From positions 314,827 to 378,826 of the forward strand of contig NC_066833.1 of the NCBI RefSeq assembly GCF_001640805.2: 64,000 nt of DNA. Direction: 5' to 3'. Positions 1 through 12,200 of the stretch are shown piece by piece; positions within the stretch are counted from its first letter, which is position 1; each line of letters begins with the position of its first letter. The translations under genes and the position numbers were made by a program. This DNA comes from Lates calcarifer. Its lineage: Eukaryota; Chordata; Actinopteri; Centropomidae. The notes under the pieces were generated by a model. It ran no database searches and was not told the DNA's origin. It saw only the letters and a program-made list of their open reading frames with translations.

Positions 1-3000
1 CAATAGATGTTTCGTTTTGTCCAAACAGTCAGAAACCTGAAGTTTCAGCTTCAGAAAATGTTCACATTTGAAAAGCTGAAACTGGAGAACTTTGGGCATT
101 TAGTTTAAACCTTATGCAACTGTATTTCTGTTTTGGTGGGGGGCAAAGATAAGTATTGTAACATTGGATTCATGTGACACTGAAGAAAACTTAAAAACAG
201 GAGGATTCTGAATGAAGTTCTGCAGCCTCTGTTTTCTCTGAGGTTTATTCTGGATGGACATCAAAGATAATGAGGTCCTCACGAAGTGAAAGTCACACTG
301 AATCAGCTCAACATGTGTGTCATGTCTGTGAGTTCAGGTCTGACTCAGCTAGGGCTCTGAGAAGGAGGATGATTTTTAACCCTCTGCACCGATGACCCTT
401 GTAGCTGGAGGCAAAATGTTTTCAGGTTGCCCATCCCATTCTCTTGAACACGATATCTCAGTAACATCTGGAGGGAATTTCTTCAAATTGTACACATGGA
501 CTCAAAGATGAACTGATTAGATTTTGGTGGTCAAAGGTCGTTAGGACCACACAAAACATATTTTGGGCCATAAGTCACTGCTAATTATCTTAAACTGGAT
601 TGGTTGGTGGAGGCATATGACCACAAGGAGGTAACTGTTTGACTCTTAATTCACCTTGCACAGTATCTTTGCCTCCCTCTACTCATCCTCAGGCCTCTAC
701 AGCCTCAAAAGCTAACAATAGTTGCCTTCATCTTTTTATGTAGAACTCTTCCTCACCAGACACATCAGTGACGACAGTGCCCTCAAGTAAAAAGAAACTC
801 CCTGAAAACGTTTCCAGTGACAAACGTTAGGAAGGTTATGTTGTCACGCAGGATGTGACCGTTGTGCTGGGAGGTTTCTAACATCATCACAAACATCAAC
901 TCAAAGGTCAAGCTCTGAATCTAACTCTCAGTCAGACACTGAACACTGGGGGTGGAGCTGGTTTTTGCTTTCAGCCCTGCAGTGAAACGATGCAGACTGA
1001 CCCACCTTGTCAGGTAAAGGTCACTGAGGACGCAGTCACAATAGAACCTGAAACATAAAATGACTTCTGTCGTGAACTCCTTTTTTATCTGTGTGCTTTC
1101 TCCTGACTATGATTATCTAAGGTGAAGCTCATTTTCTCCACACAGTTTATTTCAGTGGCAGTTCTGTCATCTTTGTTTGGAGGGTTTGTCTCCAAGTGGC
1201 TTTCATGCTTAACTGTTTTGAAGAAATTTGTCTGGGATGTAATGACAAGTGAAACTTGGAAAAACTGATCAGCAATACGTTTACCAGACTGCCTACAGGA
1301 CTTTTCCTGTCCCTGAACAGCCCTTTGATCGCTCCAGTTCTCTTCAGTTTTTCTTCAGGCACGATCCTATCCTGTGTGACAGAACTGTGATGACTTACCT
1401 GGACCAAAGAGAGAAACATTGCGACCACCTGCTGGTCCTGCCAAAACAGCTCTGACCCCGAGACCAGGACTGTACCAGACCTCTGAAGGTCCCTGTGGTA
1501 TCTGGTATCAAGATGTCAGCAGCAGCAGTTCCTTTAAGTTGTGGAGGTTGTGAGGAGGAGCCAGTGTGGATCAGACTTGTCTCCAGTTCGTGGTCTTTTC
1601 TCCTTGGACTGCAGTCGGTGGGTCCTCACCACATCTGACTGAGAGCTCCCCACCAGCTGTCAGTCTGACCCAGTCGTCTGGACATAATGACCTGGCTCCT
1701 GTCAAAGTGGTCTTTGTTTCCCACATCCAACACGTTCACTAGAAGAACCGACCAACAAGTCCTCCAACATAAATGACCATACAGGTCGCTTGTTCCTACT
1801 CTCAGGTACAACCCAGTGGCAGGTGTTACCGGTGCTCTGTCATCATGGTAACAGCAATAAATATATGTGTTTAACACTGTGGATCGTCTCAGTTTGGTTC
1901 AGTTCAGGAAAAGATTGTGGTTTGGGTTAAAACTGGTTGTGGAACGGCCATGGATTAAAGAAACAACAAAGACTACTGGGTTCAAACGGGAACAGAGGTC
2001 TCCATCCACTACGGCCTCCTCCTAATGTGGACTTTGCACCTGTTTATACAACATCATCTAATTTGTTGCTGTACTAATTACTACAGCAACTAGATGTCAC
2101 TTAACAACACATAACTTTGGGTCGTAACAATTAACGTTGTTCTCCTCATTATGTTCTGGTTAATCAGTATAAATATGTAAAAGTCTTAAGCCCACTTAAA
2201 ATGTCAGAACTGAATTTTCTCCAGTGAATTAACATTTTGCCTTTTGCACTTGAACACCTGTCATTTTAAAGCACCTTGCAGTGTCCTGCTCTGGTCCTGA
2301 TTCACTCCTTAGCTCAGAGGCTAACCACTCAGTTTCCCCACAGGGGTCAGCTTCTTTTATTCTCTGACTGAGGAGCTTCAATGAAACTGGAAGGTGTCGC
2401 TCAGGTAATAAGCTACGACAGCTTCCTCCAGTTTGGATTCTGGGCTCTGACGGTCGGTCGATGAACTCAGAGGTTAAATTTGAACTGAAGTTATTTTATT
2501 TCGAAATAAACGTTTAAATACTGCTGCGACCACACCCTCACAGTGGTGTATTTTCAAAATAAGAGCAGACTTTATTTCCAGGGTTACACCTGTCAAGAAT
2601 TATTTAATGTTTGAAGATGGAAGAAATAGAATAATGGCTTTATATATGTAAATAAGCTGAGAAACAGATCTGTTGTTTGATGATTAATCGTAGCAGAATT
2701 TATCAACATGTTTCTGTAAAACCAAAGAAAAGCTTTTTAAAAGTCTTTGTACTCCCTTTGACGTCGACAGGTCGACTGCCTCTGCTTAAGACTGAATATT
2801 ATCTGTAATGAAATTTATATAATGTGTACAGAGCTGACATCAAATGAAACACAAACACACCCTTTAAAACAAGGATTTTGATTTTGGATTTTTCTTCTTG
2901 TTTCTTGATATGATCTAAAAAATATTTGTAAATGTTTCTTTAGAAGAGATATTTGTATTTTACATACGCACACTGGACTTTATTTAATCATAGTATACAT

Positions 3001-3539
3001 TTACAGATATGTGTTTTAAAAACAGAAATACTGGGTCAGCAATGTGACACGTTGCGTGGGACTGTAAAAAACAACAACATTTAAGTTGAAAACAATGTTT
3101 TAATGAAGAAACTGGAAAACTTCAGTTTTTATTTAAGCTGCAGTGATGTTGGGAATCTCATTATTGAATACTGGATCATGTTTAAATGTAAATTAAATGA
3201 TATATAACGAGGCGTGAAATGTCTCTTTTCTTTTTGTTGTATTCTGTATTGTTGTAGTTGATCCTTTTTATAGATGTTATGAAGTTGTATATACGACAGA
3301 GGAGGTTGTGTCTGTTTGTAACTGTATTACTGTTGAACTGAAGTATATATAAGCTTATGATTAAAAACAAACAGGTTTGATAGACTTTGATGAAAACAGC
3401 TCCATACACCTAACATGATCACACCTGTGACCCTTTCCAGTCGAAAATATGATGATGATATTAATATTTTTAATTTAATTAATTTTGTTTATATTTAGTT
3501 GTAGCTCATTTAATTAGTGTTTATTAGTGTTTAATGTTA
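1..3539. other. Gene-poor flank upstream of the coiled-coil gene
   Basis: No exon with a convincing reading frame and splice sites is visible on either strand. The longest open frames (about 90 codons near 1.15-1.43 kb on the minus strand) show no family resemblance. The 2.5-3.55 kb part is AT-rich. It could hold the 3' UTR of a neighbouring gene, but no stop-codon context ties it to one. Confidence 0.5.
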
Positions 3540-3640
3540 AAGTTAATATAAAAACCCGTCGGTAGGTGTCGCTGTGTGACTTTAACTTCCGTTTTTTTCC
3601 GGTGGTGATATTGTGTTTCCGGGGTGAAAGGTGACGGGTC
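3540..3640 (+). promoter_or_regulatory. Probable TATA-less promoter of the cep250-like gene
   Basis: The sequence changes abruptly from AT-rich to GC/CpG-containing here. It carries several ETS-like CTTCCG/TTCCGG cores near 3586-3622 and no TATA box close to them. This is the usual layout of a housekeeping centrosomal gene. The assignment rests on position, just before a non-coding exon with a good splice donor, and on composition; no transcript is available. Confidence 0.4.
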
Positions 3641-3776
3641 CCGGTTTGAATCTTTGGACGGTCTCCGGTGGTGTTTTCGGTGTGAACGGAGCAGACCGGC
3701 GGGTTGTCAGTCTGTGGCGTGTTCAGACGTGTTTACCTGTGACCCGGTGAGGTTAAAGCTCGAGCTGCTGCTTCAG
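3600..3776 (+). other. cep250: Non-coding exon 1 (5' UTR) of the cep250-like gene
   Basis: The left edge is approximate. The right edge is a splice donor (CTTCAG then GTAAAA) at 3776/3777. There is no ATG opening a frame that continues into exon 2. The first in-frame ATG of the protein lies 21 bases inside exon 2 (4442), so this exon is read as 5' UTR. Confidence 0.4.
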
Positions 3777-4160
3777 GTAAAAACTTTATTCGTCTCACTT
3801 TCCCACTGTTAGCATGCTAACGGGCTAGCCGCCGGTTCCAGTTAAACTGTTACCGTTACGGTTAATTAACACCGGCTTATAATGTATACACAGTGTCAAC
3901 CGGAGCCGGTTTACACCGGGTTCTGAGCCCGTTTGTTTCACGTTGGGTCTCGTGCTGTGTCTGCAGTTTAACGGCAGGATTAGCGATCACACACCTGATA
4001 GGTTCATCTGGTCACCTGATCGCAACAGGTGTGCGTGTGGTCAGTCACACAGGTGACTTCAATTGATTTTTAATTGGTCAATAAATAATCCTGCTGCAGC
4101 AGATCTGGATCTGTTGTCATAGCGACCAGTGGGTGAAATTTTCAGCTTTCCCCACTCTCA

Positions 4161-4393
4161 ACCAGACTCCATTGACAAAAACAGAGATTTTACCGAGCAG
4201 CAGCTGGAGGGAGTTACTTGTGTGTCTGTGTTACTGTGTGGTACTTTTACTTGCAGTAAAGTATCTGATTACTTCTTCCTCCACTGAGAGTCACACAGTA
4301 ACACAGACACACTAACAGATGGAGGCAGTGGGTATTCCAGCAGCTGCTGTGCTCTGCTCAGTAAAATCTCTGTTTTTGTCAATGGAGTCTGGT
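4161..4393. mobile_element. Fold-back MITE, copy 1 (intron 1)
   Basis: The ends are inverted repeats of about 30 bases, beginning ACCAGACTCCATTGAC and ending in its complement GTCAATGGAGTCTGGT. A second inverted repeat (GTGTGTCTGTGTTACTGTGTG against CACACAGTAACACAGACACA) lies inside. The element is 233 bases long with no coding capacity, as expected of a non-autonomous DNA transposon. A second copy lies in a downstream intron of the same gene. Confidence 0.75.
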
Positions 4394-4441
4394 ACTGATA
4401 AACTGTGATGTTTCTGGCAGGAATCCTATCCACCTGTTGCC

Positions 4442-5737
4442 ATGGAGTCGGAGCTGCTGATTGGCTGGCAGCAGGAGAAGGCGGAGCTCAAACGGGAAGT
4501 GTGTCGGCTGCAGGAGGAGCTGGCTGAGAGTCGGGCGGAGAGAGAGGAGCTGGAGTCCAGGAGCAGGGCTCTGAACGACAGGGTGAGGAGGAGGAGGGGG
4601 AGTGGAGGGAGGGTGGAGGTCATGTGATCAACAGGGTGAATCAAAGCATCACATGTGTCTCTCTCTCTCTGCAGCTGTGCCAGTCAGTGTGTCCCTCGCT
4701 CGCCCTCTCTCTGCATGTGGAGGGTGAGCAGAGGGAGTGGAGGAGGAGGGTGAGGGAGGGGAGGGAGAGGGAGGCCAGGCAGGCTCTGCTCATCCACAGA
4801 CTGCAGAACAAGGTGAGACCTCAGAGCAGTACCATGAGCAGCAGTAGTACTCTGTCAGTGTAGTACTGAGTGTAGTATTACTGCAGGTGGTGGAGTACAG
4901 AGAGCGCTGCCAGCGTCTGGATCTGCAGCTGCAGGATGAACGAACTCAGCTGCTCAACACCGAGGTCAGACCACAATACTACTACACTGTACAGTACTAC
5001 AGTACTACAGGTTTACAGTACTGCAGTACTGCAGTACTACAGTACTACAGGTTTACAGTACTACAGTACTGCAGTACTACAGGTTTACAGTACTGCAGTA
5101 CTACAGTTTACAGTACTGCAGTACTGCAGTACTACAGTACTACAGGTTTACAGTACTACAGTACTACAGGTCAGTACTGCAGTACTACAGGTTTACAGTA
5201 CTGCAGTACTACAGTACTACAGTACTACAGTACTACAGGTTTACAGTACTACAGTACTACAGGTTTACAGTACAGTACTACAGTACTACTACAGTACTAC
5301 AGTACTACAGGTTTACAGTACTGCAGTACTACAGTACTACAGTACTACAGGTACAGTACTGAGTACTGCAGTACTACAGTACTACAGGTACTACAGTACT
5401 ACAGTACTACAGGTTTACAGTACTACAGTACTACTACAGTACTACTACAGGTTTACAGTACTGCAGTACTGCAGTACTACAGTACTACAGTACAGTACTA
5501 CAGTACTACAGGTTTACAGTACTGCAGTACTACAGTACTACAGTACTACAGGTTACAGTACTGCAGTACTACAGGTTTACAGTACTGATACAGTATACAG
5601 TACTACAGGTTTACAGTACTGCAGTATCTGAGGTGTTGTGTGTTTGTTGTGTAGCGGAGGATCAGACATGAACACAGTGACTCTCTGGAGAGCGCCCTCA
5701 TCAGGCTGGAGGAGGAACAGCAGAGGTGTGTCTCACC

Positions 5738-5775
<38 letters not shown>

Positions 5776-5939
5776 TCACCTGTGAGTGTGTGTGTGTGTG
5801 GTGGTGTGTGTGTGTGTGTGTCTCACCTGTGAGTGTGTGTGTGTGTGTGGTGTGGTGTGGTGGTGTGTGGTGTGGTGGTGGTGTGTGTGGTGTGGTGGGT
5901 GGTGGTGTGGTGGGGTGTGTGGTGTGTGTGTGTGTGTGT

Positions 5940-5979
<40 letters not shown>

Positions 5980-6233
5980 TCACCTGTGGTGTGTGGTGGT
6001 GTGTGTGGTGTGTGTGTGTGTGTCTCACCTGTGAGTGTGTGTGGTGGTGTGTGTGTGGTGTGTGTGTGTGGTGTGTGTGGTGTGTGTCTGTGTCTCACCT
6101 GTGAGTGTGTGTGTGTGTGGTGTGTGGTGTGTGGTGTGTGTGTGTGTTGTGTGTGTGTGTGTGTGTGTCTCTCACCTGCGTGTGTGTGTGTGTGTGTGTG
6201 TGTTGTGTGGTGTGTGTGTGTGTGTCTCTCACC

Positions 6234-6274
<41 letters not shown>

Positions 6275-9200
6275 TGTGTGTGGTGGTGTGGGGGGGTGGT
6301 GTGTGTGTGGGGTGGTGTGTGGTGTGTGTGTGTGTGTGTGTGTGTCTCTCCAGGTCAGTCGGTCTGGTTGAGACCAACACTCTCCTGCGGGAGCAGCTCA
6401 GCCAATCAGAGCAGGCCAACCAGGCCCTGAGGAACGACCTCCAGAAGCTGACGGCTGATTGGACGAGAGCTGTGGAGGAGGCGGAGCAGAGAGAGTCTGA
6501 TTGGCTGAGAGAGAAGGAGGTGTGCAGGTTTTCAGTTTTTCATATTGTATTATTACTTCTGGAGAGTAACTAAGTACATTTACCTGAGTCCTCTACTTTA
6601 GTAGTCTCTGCTACTTTTTATCTGTGTGTGTGTGTGTGTGTGTGTGTAGAGTCGGTCAGGTCATGTGGGTCAGCAGCAGGCTCGGTTGCTGTCTGTTTGG
6701 AGATCTGTCGTTGCTCTGAGACGACACTGTCACACCGTTAAAACTGCCGCCGACAGGTACGGTACTGAGGCAGCTCCCCGGTGCTGGTTGACCAACCTGT
6801 TTAAAGTTGACCAACCTGTTTGAAGTTGACCAACCTGTTTGAAGTTGACCAACCTGTTTGAAGTTGACCAACCTGTTTAAAGTTGACCAACCTGTTTGAA
6901 GTTGACCAACCTGTTTAAAGTTGACCAACCTGTTTGAAGTTGACCAACCTGTTTGAAGTTGACCAACCTGTTTGAAGTTGACCAACCTGTTTAAAGTTGA
7001 CCAACCTGTTTGAAGTTGACCAACCTGTTTGAAGTTGACCAACCTGTTTGAAGTTGACCAACCTGTTTGAAGTTGACCAACCTGTTTAAAGTTGACCAAC
7101 CTGTCTGTGTCTGCAGGGATCTGTGGCAGTTGAGGGCGGAGTTTTCTCGTCTCTCCTCCTCCCTCCTCTCCAGCTGCGACTCCGTCTCCTCCTCCCTGTG
7201 GCTCAGTGCTCCTCACATCACACCCTCCCTCTCCTCCTCCTCCCCTGTGCCTCCCCCTATTCTCCCCTCTGACCTGCCTCCCCCCTCATCTTCTCCTCCT
7301 CCTCTCTCCTCCACCCAAGTCCTCCCTCCTCCGGACTCCCCGGCCTCTGAGCCTCCTCCCATCTCCTCCTTCACCCTGGGAACCTTCTCCTTGGGAGAGC
7401 TGGAGCACAGAGAGGAGGAGGAGGAGAAGGAGCTCCGCCATGAGGCTGAAGTTTGTCAGCTGAAGGAGCGGTAAACGACAACACCTCCTCCTGCACCTCC
7501 TCACTCTGCTGTGGATCAGTGCTGGTTCAGGTTCACCCTGTAAGCTCTCCTCCTCTCTCTCTCTCCCTCAGGATTGTGGAGCTCTCTCGCTCACTGCAGG
7601 CGGAGCGGAGTCAGAGGGAGGAGAGAGAGAGAGAGGGAGAGAGACACAGAGAAACAGAGAGAAGTCTGCAGTCAGTCAGTCAGGCTGTGATCAGACTGGT
7701 GAGTATTTATTACCAGACTTTTATTTTGAAGGTCAGTCTGTCTGTTGATTTACAGCCAACCAGACATGTGTTGTAAACAGCCGACATTTAATCAACAATA
7801 AAACACAACAGCAGTACTTTAATGAAAGGAGTCAGCAAACAAACTCTACCAGACTCCATTGACAAAAACAGAGATTTAACTGAGCAGCAGCTGCTGGAGG
7901 GAGTTATCTGTGTGTGTCTGTGTTACTGTGTGGTACTTTCACTTCAGTAAAGTATCTGATTACTTCTTCCAGCACTGAAAGTCACACAGTAACACAGACA
8001 CACTAACAGATGGAGGCAGTGGTATTCCAGCAGCTCCTGGTTAAATCCCTGTTTTTGTCAATGGAGTCTGGTAGTGATTGCCAGGTTCAACGTTCTTGAT
8101 CAATACTGCAACGATTTTTGTGCCTATCAATCATTTACACCTGAAAGCACAGAAAATAAGTCCCAGGTTGTTTAGTTGTCTTGGGAATATATTTTATTGA
8201 TCCCATAATATTTGTGTATTTCTTTGGCGTATTTTCCACTGGACGTTTTGATCTAATGATCAAACTGATGTTTTTAATGTTTCCATCTTCCTTATGTTCT
8301 TATCAGTGTTTGTCTGTTTTCTGTCCGTCGGACTCTCTCCATCATCGATACCATCTGAGTGTTTCCTTGTGTTTCCTCTTCAGTCCAGAGTCCTGAGCAG
8401 CAGCAGTCGGTCTCTGTGCGTCTCCCCAGACAGCGTCCTCAGCCTGGACCTGTCCTCCCTGCTGTCTGTGCTGTCTCAGGCCGAGAGCGCCCTCCAGTGG
8501 AGACACGAGGAGCTGCAGGTCAGTCACACACACAGCAGTTACTCTGCAGGTCGGAGGTCACGGAGGAGGCGTCGATAAATCAGCTGTGTGTGTTTCAGGG
8601 GGCGGAGCTATCTCTGCGGCGGCACGGCGAGGAGAAGACGGCTCTGCAGCTCCGACTGAAACAGCTGGAGGACGACAACCAGCGGCTGCAGACGCACACA
8701 CAACACACTCAGCTGGAGCTCACACACACTCTGGACATCCTGAGCAGGTACACACACCTGACCACAGGGACCTTTATGATATTTATCATAATATGACCTG
8801 AAGCCCAGAGACTGAGAATACAAACACAAACAGAAACAAACATGTTCAGTCTGCCTAAAACTAAAGCCTGTGACGCCTGCCATCACAGATTACTCTGGTA
8901 GACGTACAAATTAAACCCACGCTTCTTTCTGATCGACGGGAACAGATTAGTGTTTTGGTTCAGACCCGTTCATCCTCTGAAACAGAGATGTGTCAACCAG
9001 ACTTCTTAATCTGAGCTTCGTCTCTTTGAGGAACCAAAACACTTCTAAATAATGGAGGTGCTGCGACCTTTGACCTTTGTTGTCCAACCTGCTGTGTGAT
9101 ATAATGGAGCTGACTATATTCATCACACATTGGTGTTCTGATAGTGATGGCAGCCATTTTCCAAAATGAGCACCTGCTGTCTCCTTGTTTTCAGCTCCAC

Positions 9201-12200
9201 AGGTGTTATTCACAGAATCAGTTTTACTGCAGGGTCACAAACAAAATCCAGGAACCGTCTCTATGTGTTATAGTGGAAACTGGATTAGCCTTTAACTAAA
9301 TAGAATAAAAATACCCTGAGCTCATCGTCTTAATCGACGTGAACCTTTTCGCGGTGGCCAGATCGAGGTCGTTTCATTGCCCAGCCCGTCTGACCGACGA
9401 CAGGTAAAAACTGTTTGTTACCTGAGGCTGAATGAAAGACGCAGACTCTTTCAAATACTTTTTCTGATTTCTAACGTCATGTGACACCACAGCGGCATGT
9501 AGCTATTCATTCAGCTAAATGACCTGTCTGTGCCTCACAGCTTTGTATTTATTCAGCTTCATAAAATAATTTGTAATAATTAGTTTGGTTTATTATGGAT
9601 CAGAGGGTTGGAGAGTCTTTGTCTCCCTCAAGAAACTTTGATGTTATTTGACCAGAACCGATGAATTTTCACTTTGTTTTGGATCACTATCGTTATAATA
9701 TCTATCGATAAAGAGCACAGGTTGTCTTTTCCAGCTCATAAAACAGACTCAACTGCAGCGACTTGATTCCAACCCAGCGAGAGGAGTCCGCTTCATTTCC
9801 CTGCTGCCATGTTTATTTTTAAAACCTACGTCAGTCTTCTAACAGCAGAGGTCTGTACTACAAAGGGAGTTTAACCTCCTCTGATTTAACTCCGGTTCTC
9901 AGGGTAAAACTGCCTCGATCTGTGTTAAACAGTACGACGGTGGTTCAGTTGTGGGTCAGTTGAGTCGGTGTTAGTGCGTGTTGATTAAAGGGGCGTGCAC
10001 CGTATCTCTCAGATGAAGAGCGCACGTTAATTCTGTGGGTTTAGAGGAATTTAAAGAGACTCTAACGACACAATGTCAAACCAACAAAGACAGAGAGACT
10101 GGTCACATGTTCTCTGGATTCTTCATCTGTAATATGAGATGGAAGGACACAGAACATATGTGATCATTTCTCAGATACTTGGATTACAGTCAACACGTGG
10201 GTCACATGTCTGAGAATGAGCTGTTCCTGTTAATGATGTTCTGCCTGGAACACTCAGGCTGTATATGTATGAATGTAAAGCTGTTATGTTCAGTATGAAC
10301 TTCATGTTAACAGTATTTCAGCCTCAGTGGAAACTGAACCTGGATCAAATAGAAACCTTCTAGAAAGTGGTTCACATTCATATTTCCATCATTAATGCTG
10401 CTCCTGAAGTTACTCTGATCAGACAGTAACCTTGCTTCGTAGAACAGGCCTCAGGAGTAAATGTGGTGTGTTATTGTGTCGTTATTTTCAAACACTTTTA
10501 AAAACGTCCTGCTTTTATTCTGAATTCTTGTACAGCTGAAGTGTTCCTGTGTTACTGCAGCAGGTTTGACATTGTGTGTCTGATGGGTTTGTGTCGACAG
10601 GGAGCGCGAGGCGGCGTCCTCTCTGCGCCTGCAGGTGGAGGAGGTGCAGAGGAGGGAGGAGGAGGTGAAGAGGGAGAACGACAGGCTGAGGAGGGAGAGA
10701 GACAGACAGGAGGAGAGGAACAGACAGCTGGAGGCAGAGACTCACAGACGGTACTCTACTCTGTTCTATTGTCCATCAGAATTACTGACGCCTTTTAGTT
10801 TGAAAACTCGTCACTGTTGCTATGGTTACACCTGGCTTCGACAACTTTACATTTTTATATTATTTGGGCTGATGGCAGCATGTAGCGATTAAATAATAGA
10901 GGTCCAAGAACCCTGAACCCTGATGAACTTCACATTTTATTTTATTCAGCCTTTATTCAGAGCAGCAGTGTGTAGGCTTTAATGCCATCTAGTGGTGAAA
11001 ACACGAATTACAGCCAGCTGCAGCATGTTGGAGAGTCTACAGTGGCCGTCAGGTGATAAAATGGTGTCACCTCACATCAGTAAGACTGCTCTATCAAGAA
11101 AACAAAATGTTTTATTTGTTATTGAGCTGATTTATGTGAACTTGTTTAACTTCAGGCTGAAAACTTGCACAAGAAAATCTCCCACGAGTGTTACTGTCAC
11201 AGATGGACAGATGTTGACCTCAGACGTCTGAACGCCAGGATGTACGTTAGATGTACGTTCTCAGACAGCAGCTAGCCCGAGTCCTGTCCTGTGAGTTTGT
11301 TCATTAGTATTAATTATTATACAACCACACCAACCCGCCCCACAGGACAGCCCTCGAGGAAACACTGCGTTGTATTACGTTGTTCTGTCTGGAGCACGAT
11401 GGGTAACAGCTGACACGTACCAGGCTGTGGCGTCAACGTAAAAACATGAAAGGCTTCTGTGCAGAGCCTGTGCTTGGTTCAGTTTGTCCATTCTGGGCTC
11501 CTGTAGAAACATGGTGGGAAGAGGAGTTGATGCCAATGATCAGTTTTAGGTGTTTACACACCAATAAGAACATGTTTCTGTATATTATATATCTGCCAAT
11601 AGATCCCTGTGAATTAAAGTTGCAGATAGAAAAACACAACTAGAGACACTCAAGAACAAGGAAACCACATTTTGAAACTTCAGCTGTGTCAGCAGGGAAA
11701 TTAAAAACTGTTGTTCTCTCCTTTGAATTTTAATTCACTAAGCTTCAGGTCCTTTTGAGCAGGTTCCATGGACCTGAAGCTTAGTGAAGCACAAAATACT
11801 CAAAACTCAAGACGTCTTTATTGTCGTTCAGAAAAAACGGACAGAGCACAGCTGAATGAAATTTAGTTTCATCTGGTCCCTCATCTCAGACCTGAACCAG
11901 ACTGAAACTGTGCTGGAGAGACCAAACCCCCTGTCTCAAGTCTGCCCATTAGTATTTACCATGGATCGACTGTGTTGCAGCTGTGAGATCCAGTCAAAGA
12001 GGAACAGAAAGTCTCCCAGACTCTGAGATGATCAGCACAGTTTAAGTTGTTACCTGATGGTGGTTTGGACCTCGAGGTGTAACAATACAATCATCACAGT
12101 TCAATACGCTCACAATACGAGGGTGTATTTAATGAAGAAAGGATGAAAATAAAGTCTCTGATCTCACTAAACCCAGTTTCTCACAGCGTTTTCTTTTTTG

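Noticed and set aside
4887..5631. Two 231-233-codon frames of YSTTVLQ repeats
   Set aside because: Only the first 26 codons (4887-4964) are an exon. The rest is periodic intron microsatellite, and a good donor lies at 4965.
5603..6573. Long VCVCVC and THTHTH frames on both strands
   Set aside because: They are translations of the intronic (GT)n tract. The real exons on either side splice around it.
6788..7104. Regular repeat array that could be taken for a CRISPR-like array
   Set aside because: Units are head-to-tail with no spacers, in an intron of a vertebrate gene; it is a minisatellite.
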